A stretch of 64,000 nt of DNA from Flavobacterium sp. (lineage in GTDB: Bacteria; Bacteroidota; Bacteroidia; Flavobacteriales; Flavobacteriaceae), in the NCBI RefSeq assembly GCF_027531705.1, contig NZ_JAPZSP010000008.1, forward strand, positions 1 through 64,000. Direction: 5' to 3'. Every line of letters begins with the position of its first letter. Position 1 is the first letter of the stretch. Position numbers and translations under genes: made by a program. A model generated the notes under the pieces. The model was not told where the DNA came from, did not search any database, and worked only from the letters and a program-made list of their open reading frames with translations. Below, piece by piece: positions 25,172 to 34,112 of the stretch.

Positions 25172-25429
25172 TTTTTCTGTAACAATTCCATCATTTCAAA
25201 GTCTACTAGTTTTTCAATAATCTAACCAATAACTAATCATGTAGTTTAATTTTATTAATCTCAATATATTTTTTATTTTTAATAAAGAATTATTTTTATA
25301 ATATGATATTAAAAAATTGATAGTGTTTTAGAATAGTTTTATTTTAGAAACTAATAGTTCTTAATTGTTTATACTGATTGCAAATCCAAGCTATAGGGTT
25401 AAGCTTAAAATTTATTTGCTTAAATCTTT

Positions 25430-27487
25430 TTAGTTGCGTTTAATTATTTTTCCAAAAAAATCTTTTTCACCGACTATGACTTTAAGATAATAAATTGCAT
25501 TTGGAAAATCAGATAAATCTATTTTATAGTCTTTTGATTTTTCTGTTTTATACAAAATTAACTTACCCGTTGTGTCATACAAATATAGCTCCGATACTTC
25601 TTTACTTGTTGTGATATTTATAAAGTTACTTGTTGGATTTGGGTAATATTTTAGATTGATTTCTTCTAAATTAGAAAGATTTTCTTCTATTTTTGTGTTC
25701 TTAGAATAATTTTTTTCTTCTGAATTGCAATTGTTTACAGAAGAAAATTGAATAATGATTCTTAATATCAAATCATTTAACAACTCTACTTTATAAGTTT
25801 CTGTTGATGGCTCAATATGATTATCTCCAATTCCACTATGGTTAGATATAAAAAGATAAGTTCCGTTAGTTTCTAATGCCAATGACCTCATTAAGTATTC
25901 AGTGCTTTTATCAATTCCACTGGCAGCAATTGGAATAATTCGTATGCCTTTTTCAGCTGCTTTTTTAGCTAAATTTTGTAGTTCAATTATGTTTTCTTCA
26001 GAATAATGTGGTGGAGCATCTAATAATAAAAATAATAGTTTTGCTCTTGCATCTTCATCCCAATTCATCTTTTCGATTGAATTTCCTAAAGCTTCTATAA
26101 CGGCTTCTGGATAATCGCCACCGCCATTTGCATTTTGCATTTTAATGAACGATATAAGATTTTGAATATCTGATGTAAAATCGAAATTTTTCACCAAATA
26201 TTCATCATCTTTATCTCTATAAAAAAGGCTGCCAATTGATAAATCAGCTCTTGGAAACTCCTTTTTAGTTCTTTCGATGACGTCGAATAATTCTGCTTGT
26301 AAATAACTTATTTCATCGCCCATCGAGCCTGTTGCATCAATTGCAAAAGCAATATTGATTTTGTTATATTCGGCACAGTCGTATTCATAAGTATAGAAGT
26401 TTATTCCTTTATGAAATTCTTTTGGTTTAATGGCTAAAATGGTTTGTTCTTCATCAATGATTTGCAGTTCAGTAAACGAACTTTTTTCTACTAATAAATC
26501 ATTAGGATCAACCCATAATTCTGCACGACCAGTATTATCAGTTTTAGCAGTCCATACAATTTCATTTTCATTTTTTAAATGAACTGTTTTATTGATAATT
26601 GGAAAACCATTTTTATTTTTAAGAATAAGTGAATATCTATAAGTTGGATTGAGTTTCCAATGATTTTTCCATTGGTTTAATTCAGAAGTTGTTAATCCTT
26701 GCCAATATTCATAATGACTAAAATCGTTTACTTCACCAGCAGTTAATTGACCTGCTTTTTGAATTTTATTTCCAGCAACTTTTGAGGTTGACGCAGTTGT
26801 TGTTTCATCGGATGTTACTTTTATTCCAGCAATTGAATATCCCAAAGATTTTTTTTCTTTTTTAATTCCAAGACTTGTTACCACTACTTCACTTAATGAA
26901 CTACCACTTTCATCTAAACGAACGTTCATTACTTTATTGTTTACCTTTATTATAACAGTTTTCAGCCCTAAAAAACTAATTTCTAACACATCTCCAATTT
27001 TAGCATCTATACCATAATAACCATCAAAATTTGTTTGAGTACCAATTTTAGTACCTTTTATTTTAACATTTGCTCCAGGTAAAGGACCACTATCATCGTA
27101 AACTTTTCCAGTAATAACATTTTTGAAAGGATTGCTTTTTAATACAGGTTTTTCAATTGGCGTTGGTTGTTGTATTACTATTTTTGGTTCAACTTCAAAA
27201 TAAATTTTGTTTTTTTCTACGTTATTGATAGTATCTAATATAGTTTGCTTATTTAGATAACTAAACTTTAAAATATCTTTTGTTTTACCATTAATAATAA
27301 AACTACCATCTACATTTGATAATGTAACAAAAAAATTATTTTGATTGAGTATTTCAACATTTGACAATGGCTTTTTGTCTTCATCATAAACAGTTCCACT
27401 AATTTGTTGTGAATTACCGTTTATACAAAACAAAATAAACATTAAAAATAGAATAGATTTATTTCTTGGATGATTACTTTTTTTCAT
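25430..27487 (-). CDS. von Willebrand A protein with two CarboxypepD-like domains and a T9SS sorting domain
   Basis: A 685-residue secreted protein from the ATG at 27487. A signal peptide ends near residue 27 (FILFCINGNSQ). Two CarboxypepD-regulatory-like domains follow (~28-105 and ~123-205). The second runs into LSEVVVTSLGIKKEKKSLGY, the junction usually found at the start of SusC/TonB plugs, but no barrel follows. A vWA domain (~360-560) has the metal-site-like NIAFAIDATGSMGDEISY and LLFLLLDAPPHYSEENI. The C-terminal ~70 residues (YYPNPTSNFINITT to FFGKIIKRN) are a type A T9SS sorting domain. It is probably cell-surface or released. Confidence 0.85.
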   Translation of the reverse strand: MKKSNHPRNKSILFLMFILFCINGNSQQISGTVYDEDKKPLSNVEILNQNNFFVTLSNVDGSFIINGKTKDILKFSYLNKQTILDTINNVEKNKIYFEVEPKIVIQQPTPIEKPVLKSNPFKNVITGKVYDDSGPLPGANVKIKGTKIGTQTNFDGYYGIDAKIGDVLEISFLGLKTVIIKVNNKVMNVRLDESGSSLSEVVVTSLGIKKEKKSLGYSIAGIKVTSDETTTASTSKVAGNKIQKAGQLTAGEVNDFSHYEYWQGLTTSELNQWKNHWKLNPTYRYSLILKNKNGFPIINKTVHLKNENEIVWTAKTDNTGRAELWVDPNDLLVEKSSFTELQIIDEEQTILAIKPKEFHKGINFYTYEYDCAEYNKINIAFAIDATGSMGDEISYLQAELFDVIERTKKEFPRADLSIGSLFYRDKDDEYLVKNFDFTSDIQNLISFIKMQNANGGGDYPEAVIEALGNSIEKMNWDEDARAKLLFLLLDAPPHYSEENIIELQNLAKKAAEKGIRIIPIAASGIDKSTEYLMRSLALETNGTYLFISNHSGIGDNHIEPSTETYKVELLNDLILRIIIQFSSVNNCNSEEKNYSKNTKIEENLSNLEEINLKYYPNPTSNFINITTSKEVSELYLYDTTGKLILYKTEKSKDYKIDLSDFPNAIYYLKVIVGEKDFFGKIIKRN

Positions 27488-27510
27488 AGTTATAATTTTA
27501 TGCAATGTTA

Positions 27511-27879
27511 CTAAAAATTACTCAACACCAAACTCAAAACTCCCAAAGCTGCAGGAATCGCTTGAACAAACAAAATTCGTTTTGAAGCTGTCATGGCACC
27601 ATAAATTCCGGCAACTAAAACGCAGATTAGAAAAAATAATGCTACATTTTTACTCCAAATCGAATCAGAAATTAAGAGTGACCAAATCAATCCTGCTGCG
27701 AGAAATCCGTTGTATAAACCTTGATTGGAAGCCATAACTTTGGTTTTTTCAAATTGATCTTCGGGAATAGTTTTGAATACTTTTTTGGCACGTGTTGTCC
27801 ATGCAAACATTTCTAACCAAAGAATGTAAAGGTGAATAAAAGCAATAAATCCGACGATGATTTGAGATATAATGTTCAT
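27511..27879 (-). CDS. DUF1304 membrane protein
   Basis: A 122-residue protein with four membrane segments, matching the DUF1304 pattern: FIAFIHLYILWLEMFAW at the start, ASNQGLYNGFLAAGLIWSLL in the middle and GIYGAMTASKRILFVQAIPA near the end. The function is unknown. It lies 12 bp after the TMEM175-type gene and is the last of three membrane-protein genes in a row. Confidence 0.9.
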   Translation of the reverse strand: MNIISQIIVGFIAFIHLYILWLEMFAWTTRAKKVFKTIPEDQFEKTKVMASNQGLYNGFLAAGLIWSLLISDSIWSKNVALFFLICVLVAGIYGAMTASKRILFVQAIPAALGVLSLVLSNF

Positions 27880-27891
27880 TTTTTTTAATTT

Positions 27892-28473
27892 TTAATTTTC
27901 TTCTTCTAGAATTTTTTCAATTCTTTTGTCTGGAATTAACCACATTATGGCAACGATAATGTATAAAATCCCTGAGATTAAAGTGTAATATTTGGTTAAA
28001 ATTACAGCGATTATGTACAAAACTACGGAAACTTTTCCTTTAAAATCTTTACCTAAAGCTTTCGATAAAATGGAGTCTTTTCCATGGTTTGCAATTATTG
28101 TATATTGTAAAATAAAATAGGCAATAGCGTTCATTAACAATACAATTCCATAAAGCATCATTGGGAAAGAGGCAAAGTGGTGTTCACCAATCCAAGCAGT
28201 TGTAAAGGGAATTAAGGATAACCAAAATAGTAAATGTAAATTTGCCCAAAGAATTTTTCCATTAACATGTTTGACGGTATGAAGCATATGATGATGGTTG
28301 TTCCAATAAATTCCAACATAAATAAAACTCAAAATGTAACTCAAAAATTTATGAGATAATTTTAAAACGGATTCAAATGTAGTATCGTTCGGTACTTTAA
28401 ATTCCAAAACCATGATAGTTATTATAATAGCTAAAACACCGTCGCTGAAGGCTTCAAGTCTGTTTTTGGTCAT
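27892..28473 (-). CDS. TMEM175-family (DUF1211) potassium channel-like protein
   Basis: A 193-residue protein with six predicted membrane segments and the diagnostic R-x3-FSD motif near the N-terminus (NRLEAFSDGVLAIIITIMVL). HHHMLHTV lies between segments. Bacterial TMEM175 homologues form tetrameric potassium channels; conduction here is inferred from family. It lies between the DUF421 and DUF1304 genes with gaps of 2 and 12 bp, which indicates an operon. Confidence 0.9.
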   Translation of the reverse strand: MTKNRLEAFSDGVLAIIITIMVLEFKVPNDTTFESVLKLSHKFLSYILSFIYVGIYWNNHHHMLHTVKHVNGKILWANLHLLFWLSLIPFTTAWIGEHHFASFPMMLYGIVLLMNAIAYFILQYTIIANHGKDSILSKALGKDFKGKVSVVLYIIAVILTKYYTLISGILYIIVAIMWLIPDKRIEKILEEEN

Positions 28474-28475
28474 GT

Positions 28476-28991
28476 TTAATTGTTTAAATTTCCTAATGTT
28501 TTATGAATTTTTCTTTTGTGATGGGTTTGTTTTAAATGATTATCACCCGAAATAATGCTTATACTTCCGTCAATTTCGAACATAGCCAATTTTACATCTT
28601 TATAAAATTCAATTCCGTGTTCTCTCATGGCTTCTTTTAGTTCATCATCGGTTATTCCTAATCTTCCAATGGTTTTAAATTCGATTTTTCCATTGTGAAT
28701 AAGGATTTCTGGTGTGTCTTGAACTAAATTTTTTATAAATTCTGATTTAGACATCACTTTTTTGAAAATATAATTAATTACAAAAAGCGCTAATGCCGCC
28801 ACAATTCCGCCATAAAGCGAAGTATTATTTCCAACCATTGCATTTTGAACCGAATTACTAATTAGTAAAATCAAAATTACATCGGCAGTATTTAGTTGTG
28901 ACAATTGCTTTTTGCCAAAAATTCGAAGCGCAATTATCATAAAAAAATAAACTGAAACACTTCTTAAAGTAATATCTAAATAGGGATTCAT
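28476..28991 (-). CDS. DUF421 (YetF-like) membrane protein
   Basis: A 171-residue protein: three membrane segments (about 12-30, 38-56, 60-78) and a C-terminal soluble DUF421 domain (EILIHNGKIEFKTIGRLGIT; DELKEAMREHGIEFYKDVKL; FEIDGSISII). The length fits the single-domain members. The function is unknown, though Bacillus YetF-type relatives belong to a membrane-associated family. It is the first gene of the DUF421, TMEM175, DUF1304 string. Confidence 0.9.
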   Translation of the reverse strand: MNPYLDITLRSVSVYFFMIIALRIFGKKQLSQLNTADVILILLISNSVQNAMVGNNTSLYGGIVAALALFVINYIFKKVMSKSEFIKNLVQDTPEILIHNGKIEFKTIGRLGITDDELKEAMREHGIEFYKDVKLAMFEIDGSISIISGDNHLKQTHHKRKIHKTLGNLNN

Positions 28992-29077
28992 AATGTTACT
29001 GTTTGAAAGGTAAAATTAACTTATAATAATTAAATTACCTTTTAAATTTGTATTTTTGTTATCATTTTAATCAAATT

Positions 29078-29836
29078 ATGAAAATAGTCATTTCTCCTTC
29101 TAAAGCTTTGGATTTTGAAAAACCTTTGCCAACTAGTAAGTTCTCGCAAAGCAAATTTTTAAAAGAAAGTAAAATCATTCATAAAATTATCAAGCAAAAA
29201 TCGCCTATTGAATTGTCTGAATTAATGGATATTTCGGATAAGTTGGGTGAACTCAATTGGCAACGAAATAAAACTTGGAAAACGCCATTTACTCCAGAAA
29301 ATGCTAGACCTGCGCTTTACGCCTTTGATGGCGATGTTTATACAGGTTTGGATGCTTATTCACTTTCAATGGAAAAAGTAGCTGTTTTGCAAGAGAAACT
29401 CCGAATTCTTTCTGGTTTATATGGAATTTTGAAACCATTAGATTTAATGCAACCTTACCGATTGGAAATGGGAACAAAATTAACCATTGGCGAAAGCAAA
29501 AACTTATACGATTTTTGGAAAGAAACAATTACAACTGCTTTAAATAAAGAATTGAAAAAAGGCGATTTATTTATCAATTTGGCGAGTAACGAATATTTTT
29601 CGGCTGTAGATCTGAAAGCTTTGAAAGTTCCAGTGATTACGCCAGAATTCAAAGATTACAAAGACGGAAAATTGAAAATGATTAGCTTTTTTGCCAAAAA
29701 GGCGAGAGGCTTGATGGTACGCTATATTGTTGATACAAATGCCGAAACTATTGATGATCTGAAAGGTTTCAATTATGAAGGTTATCGTTATGATGACAAT
29801 CTTTCAAAAGGAAATCAGCTAGTTTTTACCCGATAA
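29078..29836 (+). CDS. yaaA: Peroxide stress protein YaaA
   Basis: A 252-residue cytoplasmic protein from the ATG at 29078. It carries the family pattern MKIVISPSKALDFEKPLPTS, ALYAFDGDVYTGLDAYSLS, ILSGLYGILKPLDLMQPYRL and INLASNEYFSAVD. E. coli YaaA lowers intracellular free iron under peroxide stress and binds DNA; the role here is by homology. Two overlapping candidate -7 boxes (TAAATTTG 29043-29050 and TATTTTTG 29051-29058) lie just upstream and support this start over a codon inside them. Confidence 0.93.
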   Translation: MKIVISPSKALDFEKPLPTSKFSQSKFLKESKIIHKIIKQKSPIELSELMDISDKLGELNWQRNKTWKTPFTPENARPALYAFDGDVYTGLDAYSLSMEKVAVLQEKLRILSGLYGILKPLDLMQPYRLEMGTKLTIGESKNLYDFWKETITTALNKELKKGDLFINLASNEYFSAVDLKALKVPVITPEFKDYKDGKLKMISFFAKKARGLMVRYIVDTNAETIDDLKGFNYEGYRYDDNLSKGNQLVFTR

Positions 29837-29904
29837 AAAATATGTTAAAATAAAAGTGAATTTGGGATAAAATTTTACTTTTACAAACTAAATAATTTAT
29901 AAAA

Positions 29905-31074
29905 ATGAGAAAAAGTCTATTAGTTGCGGGTTTATTTTGCTCAATGAGTTTGTTCGCACAAGATGATTTGATTAAAAAAGTAATCAATAACGCTTCACTA
30001 AATTCAAAATATGTGTTTTCGGATGTCAAAAATTTGGAAACTACTTCTGTGAAAAGTCAAGGTTCTGCTGGAACATGTTGGAGTTATTCTGGAAATTCTT
30101 TTCTAGAGACAGAAATGATTCGTATGGGAAAACAACCTGTGGATTTGGCAGAAATTTATACTGCAAGACACGTTTATTTGTCAAAAGCTAGAAATTATAT
30201 TCTTTTTAACGGAAATATGGGTTTAGGCGATGGTGGCGAAACACATGATGTTTTGAATATTATGCGCAAATACGGAGCAATGCCGCAATCGGCTTATACC
30301 CTTGAAGATTACGGAAAAGGAACAGTAAAATCAGGTGAATTTCAAGATAAATTCAAAGCAATTTTAGATGAGTATATCAAAAATCCTAGTCCGACAAAAG
30401 GAACTTCTTGGGTTGCTGATATCAATAATTATTTAGATGAAAAATTAGGTAAATTGCCAGCAACTTTTACTTACGCAGGAAAAGAATACAATCCACATAC
30501 ATTTGCTAAAGAAGTAGTTGGAATCAATCCTGATGATTATATCGAGTTTTCTAATTATAAGGATTCACCTTATTACCAAAAAATGGTTTTGCCGGTGCCA
30601 GACAACTGGAGTTATGACCAATTATACAATGTTCCGATGACAGAATTGACCGACATCATTGATTATGCATTAGATAAAGGTTATACAGTTGCATGGTCTT
30701 CAGATGTTTCTGAGCCTTATTTTAGCTGGAAAAACGGAGTAGCTTTTGTACCAGATTTGGATTTATATAATATTACTGACGAACAAAGAAAAACTCTTTT
30801 TGATGGTCCAATGCCAGAAAAAGACATTAATGAAGATATACGTTTGGAAGGTTTATATAGTTTATACACAACTGATGATCACGCAATGCAAATAGTTGGT
30901 TCAGCTAAAGATCAAAATGGAAGAACATATTACAAAGTAAAAAATTCCTGGGGCGAAACCAATGATTATAAAGGTTATTTATATGTAACAAAAGCATTTG
31001 TGCAATTAAAATCGACTGGAATTGTGTTGCATAAAAATGGAGTTTCTAAAGCTTTGAAGAATAAATTGAAATAG
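29905..31074 (+). CDS. Exported C1-family cysteine peptidase (bleomycin hydrolase-like)
   Basis: A 389-residue papain-fold peptidase with a signal peptide (MRKSLLVAGLFCSMSLFAQ). Catalytic residues are visible: Gln/Cys in VKSQGSAGTCWSYSGNSFLE, His in TTDDHAMQIVGSAKD and Asn in YYKVKNSWGETNDYKG. The segment order and the long insertion before the His fit the PepC/bleomycin hydrolase group; a signal peptide is unusual for that cytosolic group but common in Bacteroidota. It stands alone, and a palindromic repeat follows its stop. Confidence 0.88.
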   Translation: MRKSLLVAGLFCSMSLFAQDDLIKKVINNASLNSKYVFSDVKNLETTSVKSQGSAGTCWSYSGNSFLETEMIRMGKQPVDLAEIYTARHVYLSKARNYILFNGNMGLGDGGETHDVLNIMRKYGAMPQSAYTLEDYGKGTVKSGEFQDKFKAILDEYIKNPSPTKGTSWVADINNYLDEKLGKLPATFTYAGKEYNPHTFAKEVVGINPDDYIEFSNYKDSPYYQKMVLPVPDNWSYDQLYNVPMTELTDIIDYALDKGYTVAWSSDVSEPYFSWKNGVAFVPDLDLYNITDEQRKTLFDGPMPEKDINEDIRLEGLYSLYTTDDHAMQIVGSAKDQNGRTYYKVKNSWGETNDYKGYLYVTKAFVQLKSTGIVLHKNGVSKALKNKLK

Positions 31075-31081
31075 AAAAAAA

Positions 31082-31204
31082 ACACGAATTCCACTAATTT
31101 TCACGAATTAAAACTATCCAAAAGATTTCACAAATTTCTAATGTAAAGAAATTTTAGTGAAATAAAGAGAAAACATAATTAGTGTAAATTAGTGGAATTC
31201 GTGT
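31082..31204. repeat. ACACGAATT palindromic repeat, complete copy 1
   Basis: Exact 19-bp inverted ends (ACACGAATTCCACTAATTT at 31082-31100, reverse complement at 31186-31204). The interior GATTTCACAAAT and TTTTAGTGAAAT also occur in the copy at 61442-61563. Between the C1 peptidase gene and the amidotransferase gene (convergent). Confidence 0.9.
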
Positions 31205-31232
31205 GAAAATTAATTAGCATTTTTTTTGTAAA

Positions 31233-31802
31233 CTAAGAATTCAACCAGTTTTCTAAAATCTGTTTTCCGTTTGGTGTTAAGATACTTTCTGGATGAAATT
31301 GAACACCTTTCACATCGAACTTTTTATGACTAATTGACATGATTTCTCCATTTGTATCTATTGAAGTAATTTCTAAATCTTCAGAATAATTTTCTTTTGA
31401 AATTACCCACGAATGATAGCGACCAACTTCAAATTTGGAAGGCAAATTTTTGAATAATAAATCGTTGGGTTCTATAACTTCAATTTCGGTAGCAACACCG
31501 TGAAAAACTTGATTGAGGTTTTCTAATTTTCCACCAAAAACTTCTCCAATTGCTTGTTGTCCAAGACAAATTCCTAATATGCTTTTAGTTGAAGCATAGG
31601 TTTTGATTACTTCCTTCAATAATCCAGCTTCATCAGGAATTCCTGGACCTGGCGATAGTAAAATTTTGGTAAAAGTAGCTATTTCATCCAATTCAAATTC
31701 ATCGTTTCTATAAACGCTTACTTCACAGTTTAGTGCTTCTAGGTAATGCACCAAATTATAGGTGAAACTATCGTAATTGTCAATAACTAGCACTTTTTTC
31801 AT
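31233..31802 (-). CDS. Glutamine amidotransferase, anthranilate/aminodeoxychorismate synthase component II
   Basis: A 189-residue class I glutamine amidotransferase supplying ammonia for anthranilate or p-aminobenzoate synthesis. VLVIDNYDSFTYNLVHYL opens it. The nucleophile Cys is in SILGICLGQQAIGEVFGG and the His/Glu pair in GVQFHPESILTPNG. The length and sequence fit TrpG/PabA. No trp or pab gene is adjacent, so I cannot choose between them; in many Bacteroidota one subunit serves both pathways. Confidence 0.9.
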   Translation of the reverse strand: MKKVLVIDNYDSFTYNLVHYLEALNCEVSVYRNDEFELDEIATFTKILLSPGPGIPDEAGLLKEVIKTYASTKSILGICLGQQAIGEVFGGKLENLNQVFHGVATEIEVIEPNDLLFKNLPSKFEVGRYHSWVISKENYSEDLEITSIDTNGEIMSISHKKFDVKGVQFHPESILTPNGKQILENWLNS

Positions 31803-31826
31803 TAGGCAAAGATAGTTTTAAATAAA

Positions 31827-31856
31827 AAAAACCTCCAAGTTTCCTTGAAGGTTTTT
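31827..31856 (-). terminator. Terminator of the yceI gene
   Basis: A 13-bp stem (AAAAACCTCCAAG against CTTGAAGGTTTTT, one G-U pair) with a 4-nt loop, followed on the minus strand by Ts. It sits 22 bp after the yceI-family stop. Confidence 0.85.
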
Positions 31857-31877
31857 CTAACAAATTAAAAGTAACTA

Positions 31878-32441
31878 TTAGAATTGTAATGTTACATCTA
31901 ATTGGAATTCGTCGTTGATAGTTTTATCTCCTAAATTATCAAAGAAACTTCCAGAACCATATTTAATTCCGTATTTAGTTCTGTCAATTTTCAAAGAAGT
32001 TGAAGCTGTAGAACCTTTTACAGTAATATCAAATTTAATTGGATTTGTTATATCTTTGATAGTTAAATCTGCTGTTACAGCGTAAACACCATTTCCTTTA
32101 TCAGCGATTTTTTTGAAAACTAATTTTGAAGTAGGGTATTTGTCAGTTCCAAAGAAGTCATCAGCTTTCAAGTGACCATCTAATTTTCCTTTGTATTCAC
32201 CTGTCAAATCAGTTGTGTTTATTGAAGACATATCAACTGTAAAAGTTCCACCTTTTAGTTTACTTTTTTTGAAAACTAAAGCACCATCTTTTAAGTTAAT
32301 TGTTCCATTGTGTTGACCAGTTACTTTTTTTCCAATCCACGCTACTGTACTTTTTGAAGCGTCAACTTTTTTTGTTTGAGCTGTTGCTAATGTTGATACA
32401 GCTACGAATAATGCAATTGCAATTGTTTTTAAATTTTTCAT
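31878..32441 (-). CDS. YceI-family lipid-binding protein, exported
   Basis: A 187-residue periplasmic protein with a signal peptide ending near VSTLATAQT. The mature part is a YceI lipocalin-like barrel (VDASKSTVAWIGKKVTGQHN; FFGTDKYPTSKLVFKKI; LTIKDITNPIKFDITVKG). Family members bind polyisoprenoid or other amphiphiles. It is the last of the marR, nitroreductase, yceI string, 28 bp after the nitroreductase, with a strong terminator behind. The operon suggests a role in a stress or quinone response. Confidence 0.92.
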   Translation of the reverse strand: MKNLKTIAIALFVAVSTLATAQTKKVDASKSTVAWIGKKVTGQHNGTINLKDGALVFKKSKLKGGTFTVDMSSINTTDLTGEYKGKLDGHLKADDFFGTDKYPTSKLVFKKIADKGNGVYAVTADLTIKDITNPIKFDITVKGSTASTSLKIDRTKYGIKYGSGSFFDNLGDKTINDEFQLDVTLQF

Positions 32442-32469
32442 GATAATAAAAGTGTTAAATAGTTAATGA

Positions 32470-33102
32470 TTATAAATTGATAAATAATTCTTCGTTTGAT
32501 TTGCGCACTTTTGCGTAGTGTTGTGTCGCATCTTCTTCGTGACGGTAACCAACAGTTGCTACTAAGCTTGCATTTAATTTTTTTTCAGTTAGCCCTAAAA
32601 TTTCATTGTATTTCTCAGCAACAAAACCTTCCATTGGAGTTACATCTATTTTGAGCTCAGCAGCAGCGCTTAATAAGTTTCCTAATGCAATGTAAGTTTG
32701 TTTTGAAGTCCAAGTATTTCTAACTTCAAGAGGCAATGTTGTTATATTTGATTTCATAAAATCAGCATAACCTTGAACCGATTCCATTGGAATTCCACGT
32801 GTTTCGGTTATATTTTTGAAATAAGCATCGATTTCTGTTTCTCCAATGTTGGTAATACTTGCAAATACTACTACAAAAGCAGCATCAACAATTTGAGTTT
32901 GACCCCAAGAAGCTGACAATAATTGTTGTCTTATTTCAGGATTTTCAATGATTAAAACTTGGTAAGGTTGTAGACCATAAGATGAAGCAGATAGTCTTAT
33001 TGCTTCTTTTAATGTTTCTAAATCATCTTTTGATACTTTTTTAGTTGCATCAAATTTTTTGGTGGCGTAACGCCAGTTTGCATTTTCTATAAAATTGCTC
33101 AT
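32470..33102 (-). CDS. NAD(P)H-dependent nitroreductase, NfsB-like
   Basis: A 210-residue FMN enzyme reducing nitro or quinone compounds. The N-terminal NWRYATKKFDATKKVSKDDL, SASSYGLQPYQVLIIENPEI, and near the end the LLSAAAELKIDVTPMEGF segment match the NfsB/FRase I group. It is co-transcribed with the MarR regulator (6-bp gap) and yceI. A MarR-controlled nitroreductase operon is a common arrangement for handling electrophiles or quinones. Confidence 0.9.
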   Translation of the reverse strand: MSNFIENANWRYATKKFDATKKVSKDDLETLKEAIRLSASSYGLQPYQVLIIENPEIRQQLLSASWGQTQIVDAAFVVVFASITNIGETEIDAYFKNITETRGIPMESVQGYADFMKSNITTLPLEVRNTWTSKQTYIALGNLLSAAAELKIDVTPMEGFVAEKYNEILGLTEKKLNASLVATVGYRHEEDATQHYAKVRKSNEELFINL

Positions 33103-33108
33103 AATTAT

Positions 33109-33567
33109 TTATTTTACTTGTCTATATTTTTCTAATAATGAAATTAATTGTTGAATTTCTTCTGGCAAAAGATTATTGGCGAAATTTTCTTCGTATTCTT
33201 TTACCTTTGGATCTAACTCTAATAGAATATTCAATCCTTTTTTTGTGATTTCTACCTCAATTTTTCTCCTATTTTCTGGACAAACATTTCGAGTTACTAA
33301 TTCCTTTAGTAAAAGTTTATCTATCAATCGAGTAGTATTACTGTTTTTGGTAATCATTCGCTCTTGAATCACACACATATTAGCAGGATTTCCTTTTTGA
33401 CCTCTCAATATTCTCAAAACATTATATTGTTCACCAGATAAATCATAAGGTTTTAAGATATCGAGAAACTTATCACCAATTACATTGTTAGTGTAAAGAA
33501 TATTTAAAACAATTCTTTTGGAATCGTCCATTTTTACATTTGATTTTGTTATTTCCTCAATCCTCAT
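33109..33567 (-). CDS. MarR-family transcriptional regulator
   Basis: A 152-residue winged-helix repressor. DLSGEQYNVLRILRGQKGNP leads into the helix-turn-helix MCVIQERMITKNSNTTRLID, with the wing RNVCPENRRKIEVEITKKGL. It is the first gene of the operon with the nitroreductase and yceI. A perfect 16-bp palindrome overlapping its promoter suggests autoregulation. The conserved Cys in VCPENRR may sense oxidants, but that is speculation. Confidence 0.9.
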   Translation of the reverse strand: MRIEEITKSNVKMDDSKRIVLNILYTNNVIGDKFLDILKPYDLSGEQYNVLRILRGQKGNPANMCVIQERMITKNSNTTRLIDKLLLKELVTRNVCPENRRKIEVEITKKGLNILLELDPKVKEYEENFANNLLPEEIQQLISLLEKYRQVK

Positions 33568-33582
33568 AATTGTAAATACAAT

Positions 33583-33623
33583 ATTTGTATATACAAATGT
33601 ACTTCTATTTTCAAACCAAACAA
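33583..33623 (-). promoter_or_regulatory. marR promoter with overlapping operator palindrome
   Basis: ATTTGTATATACAAAT (33583-33598) is a perfect palindrome. TACATTTG (minus strand, 33601-33594) is a TAnnTTTG -7 box overlapping it, and a TTG (33623-33621) gives the 19-nt spacer seen elsewhere in the window. A repressor on the palindrome would block the promoter. Confidence 0.75.
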
Positions 33624-33713
33624 CTTTTTGATTGTTATCTTTTTGTTAAAAATACTTAACCGTCACAAAATCAGTTAAATGATATTGTGATTTGGAATTT
33701 TGGAAATAATCTA

Positions 33714-33743
33714 TTGTAGAAAATTCAAAATAAATTATATTTG
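33714..33743 (+). promoter_or_regulatory. Promoter of the rhodanese gene
   Basis: TTG at 33714-33716, a 19-nt spacer and TATATTTG at 33736-33743; the gene starts 17 nt downstream. Confidence 0.75.
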
Positions 33744-33759
33744 AAAAAAATTGAAAACA

Positions 33760-34074
33760 ATGAATTTATCACAAAAAGAGTGGGCAGAGCAATTGAAAAA
33801 TGATGCAAACGCAGTTATTTTAGATGTAAGAACAGAAGAAGAATGGAATGAAGGTTTTATTCCTAATGCTGTTTTTAATGATATATATAAAGGACAAGGC
33901 TTTATTTATCGATTAGAAGAATTGGATAAAACCAAAAATTATTATGTGTATTGTAAAGCAGGTGGAAGAAGTGGTCAAGCCTGTTCTATAATGAATCAAA
34001 TGGGTTTTGAAAATACATATAACCTTGAAGGTGGATTTATGAATTGGGAAGGCGAAGTTGCTTTTGAAGAATAA
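33760..34074 (+). CDS. Single-domain rhodanese-like sulfurtransferase
   Basis: A 104-residue cytoplasmic protein from the ATG at 33760. The active-site Cys65 lies in YYVYCKAGGRSGQA, a six-residue loop typical of single-domain sulfurtransferases. AVILDVRTEEEWNEGFIPNA provides the CH2A-like motif. The length matches GlpE/PspE-type members. It transfers sulfane sulfur; the partner is unknown. Its own promoter and terminator make it monocistronic. Confidence 0.92.
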   Translation: MNLSQKEWAEQLKNDANAVILDVRTEEEWNEGFIPNAVFNDIYKGQGFIYRLEELDKTKNYYVYCKAGGRSGQACSIMNQMGFENTYNLEGGFMNWEGEVAFEE

Positions 34075-34080
34075 ACAAAA

Positions 34081-34106
34081 AAACCGTATCAATATCGATA
34101 CGGTTT
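34081..34106 (+). terminator. Terminator of the rhodanese gene
   Basis: A 10-bp perfect stem (AAACCGTATC/GATACGGTTT) with a 6-nt loop and a run of eight or more Ts after it. Confidence 0.9.
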
Positions 34107-34112
34107 TTTTTG

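Noticed and set aside
25172..25429. 258-bp AT-rich spacer as a hidden gene or RNA
   Set aside because: No open frame of note, no stable hairpin and no known RNA motif could be seen.
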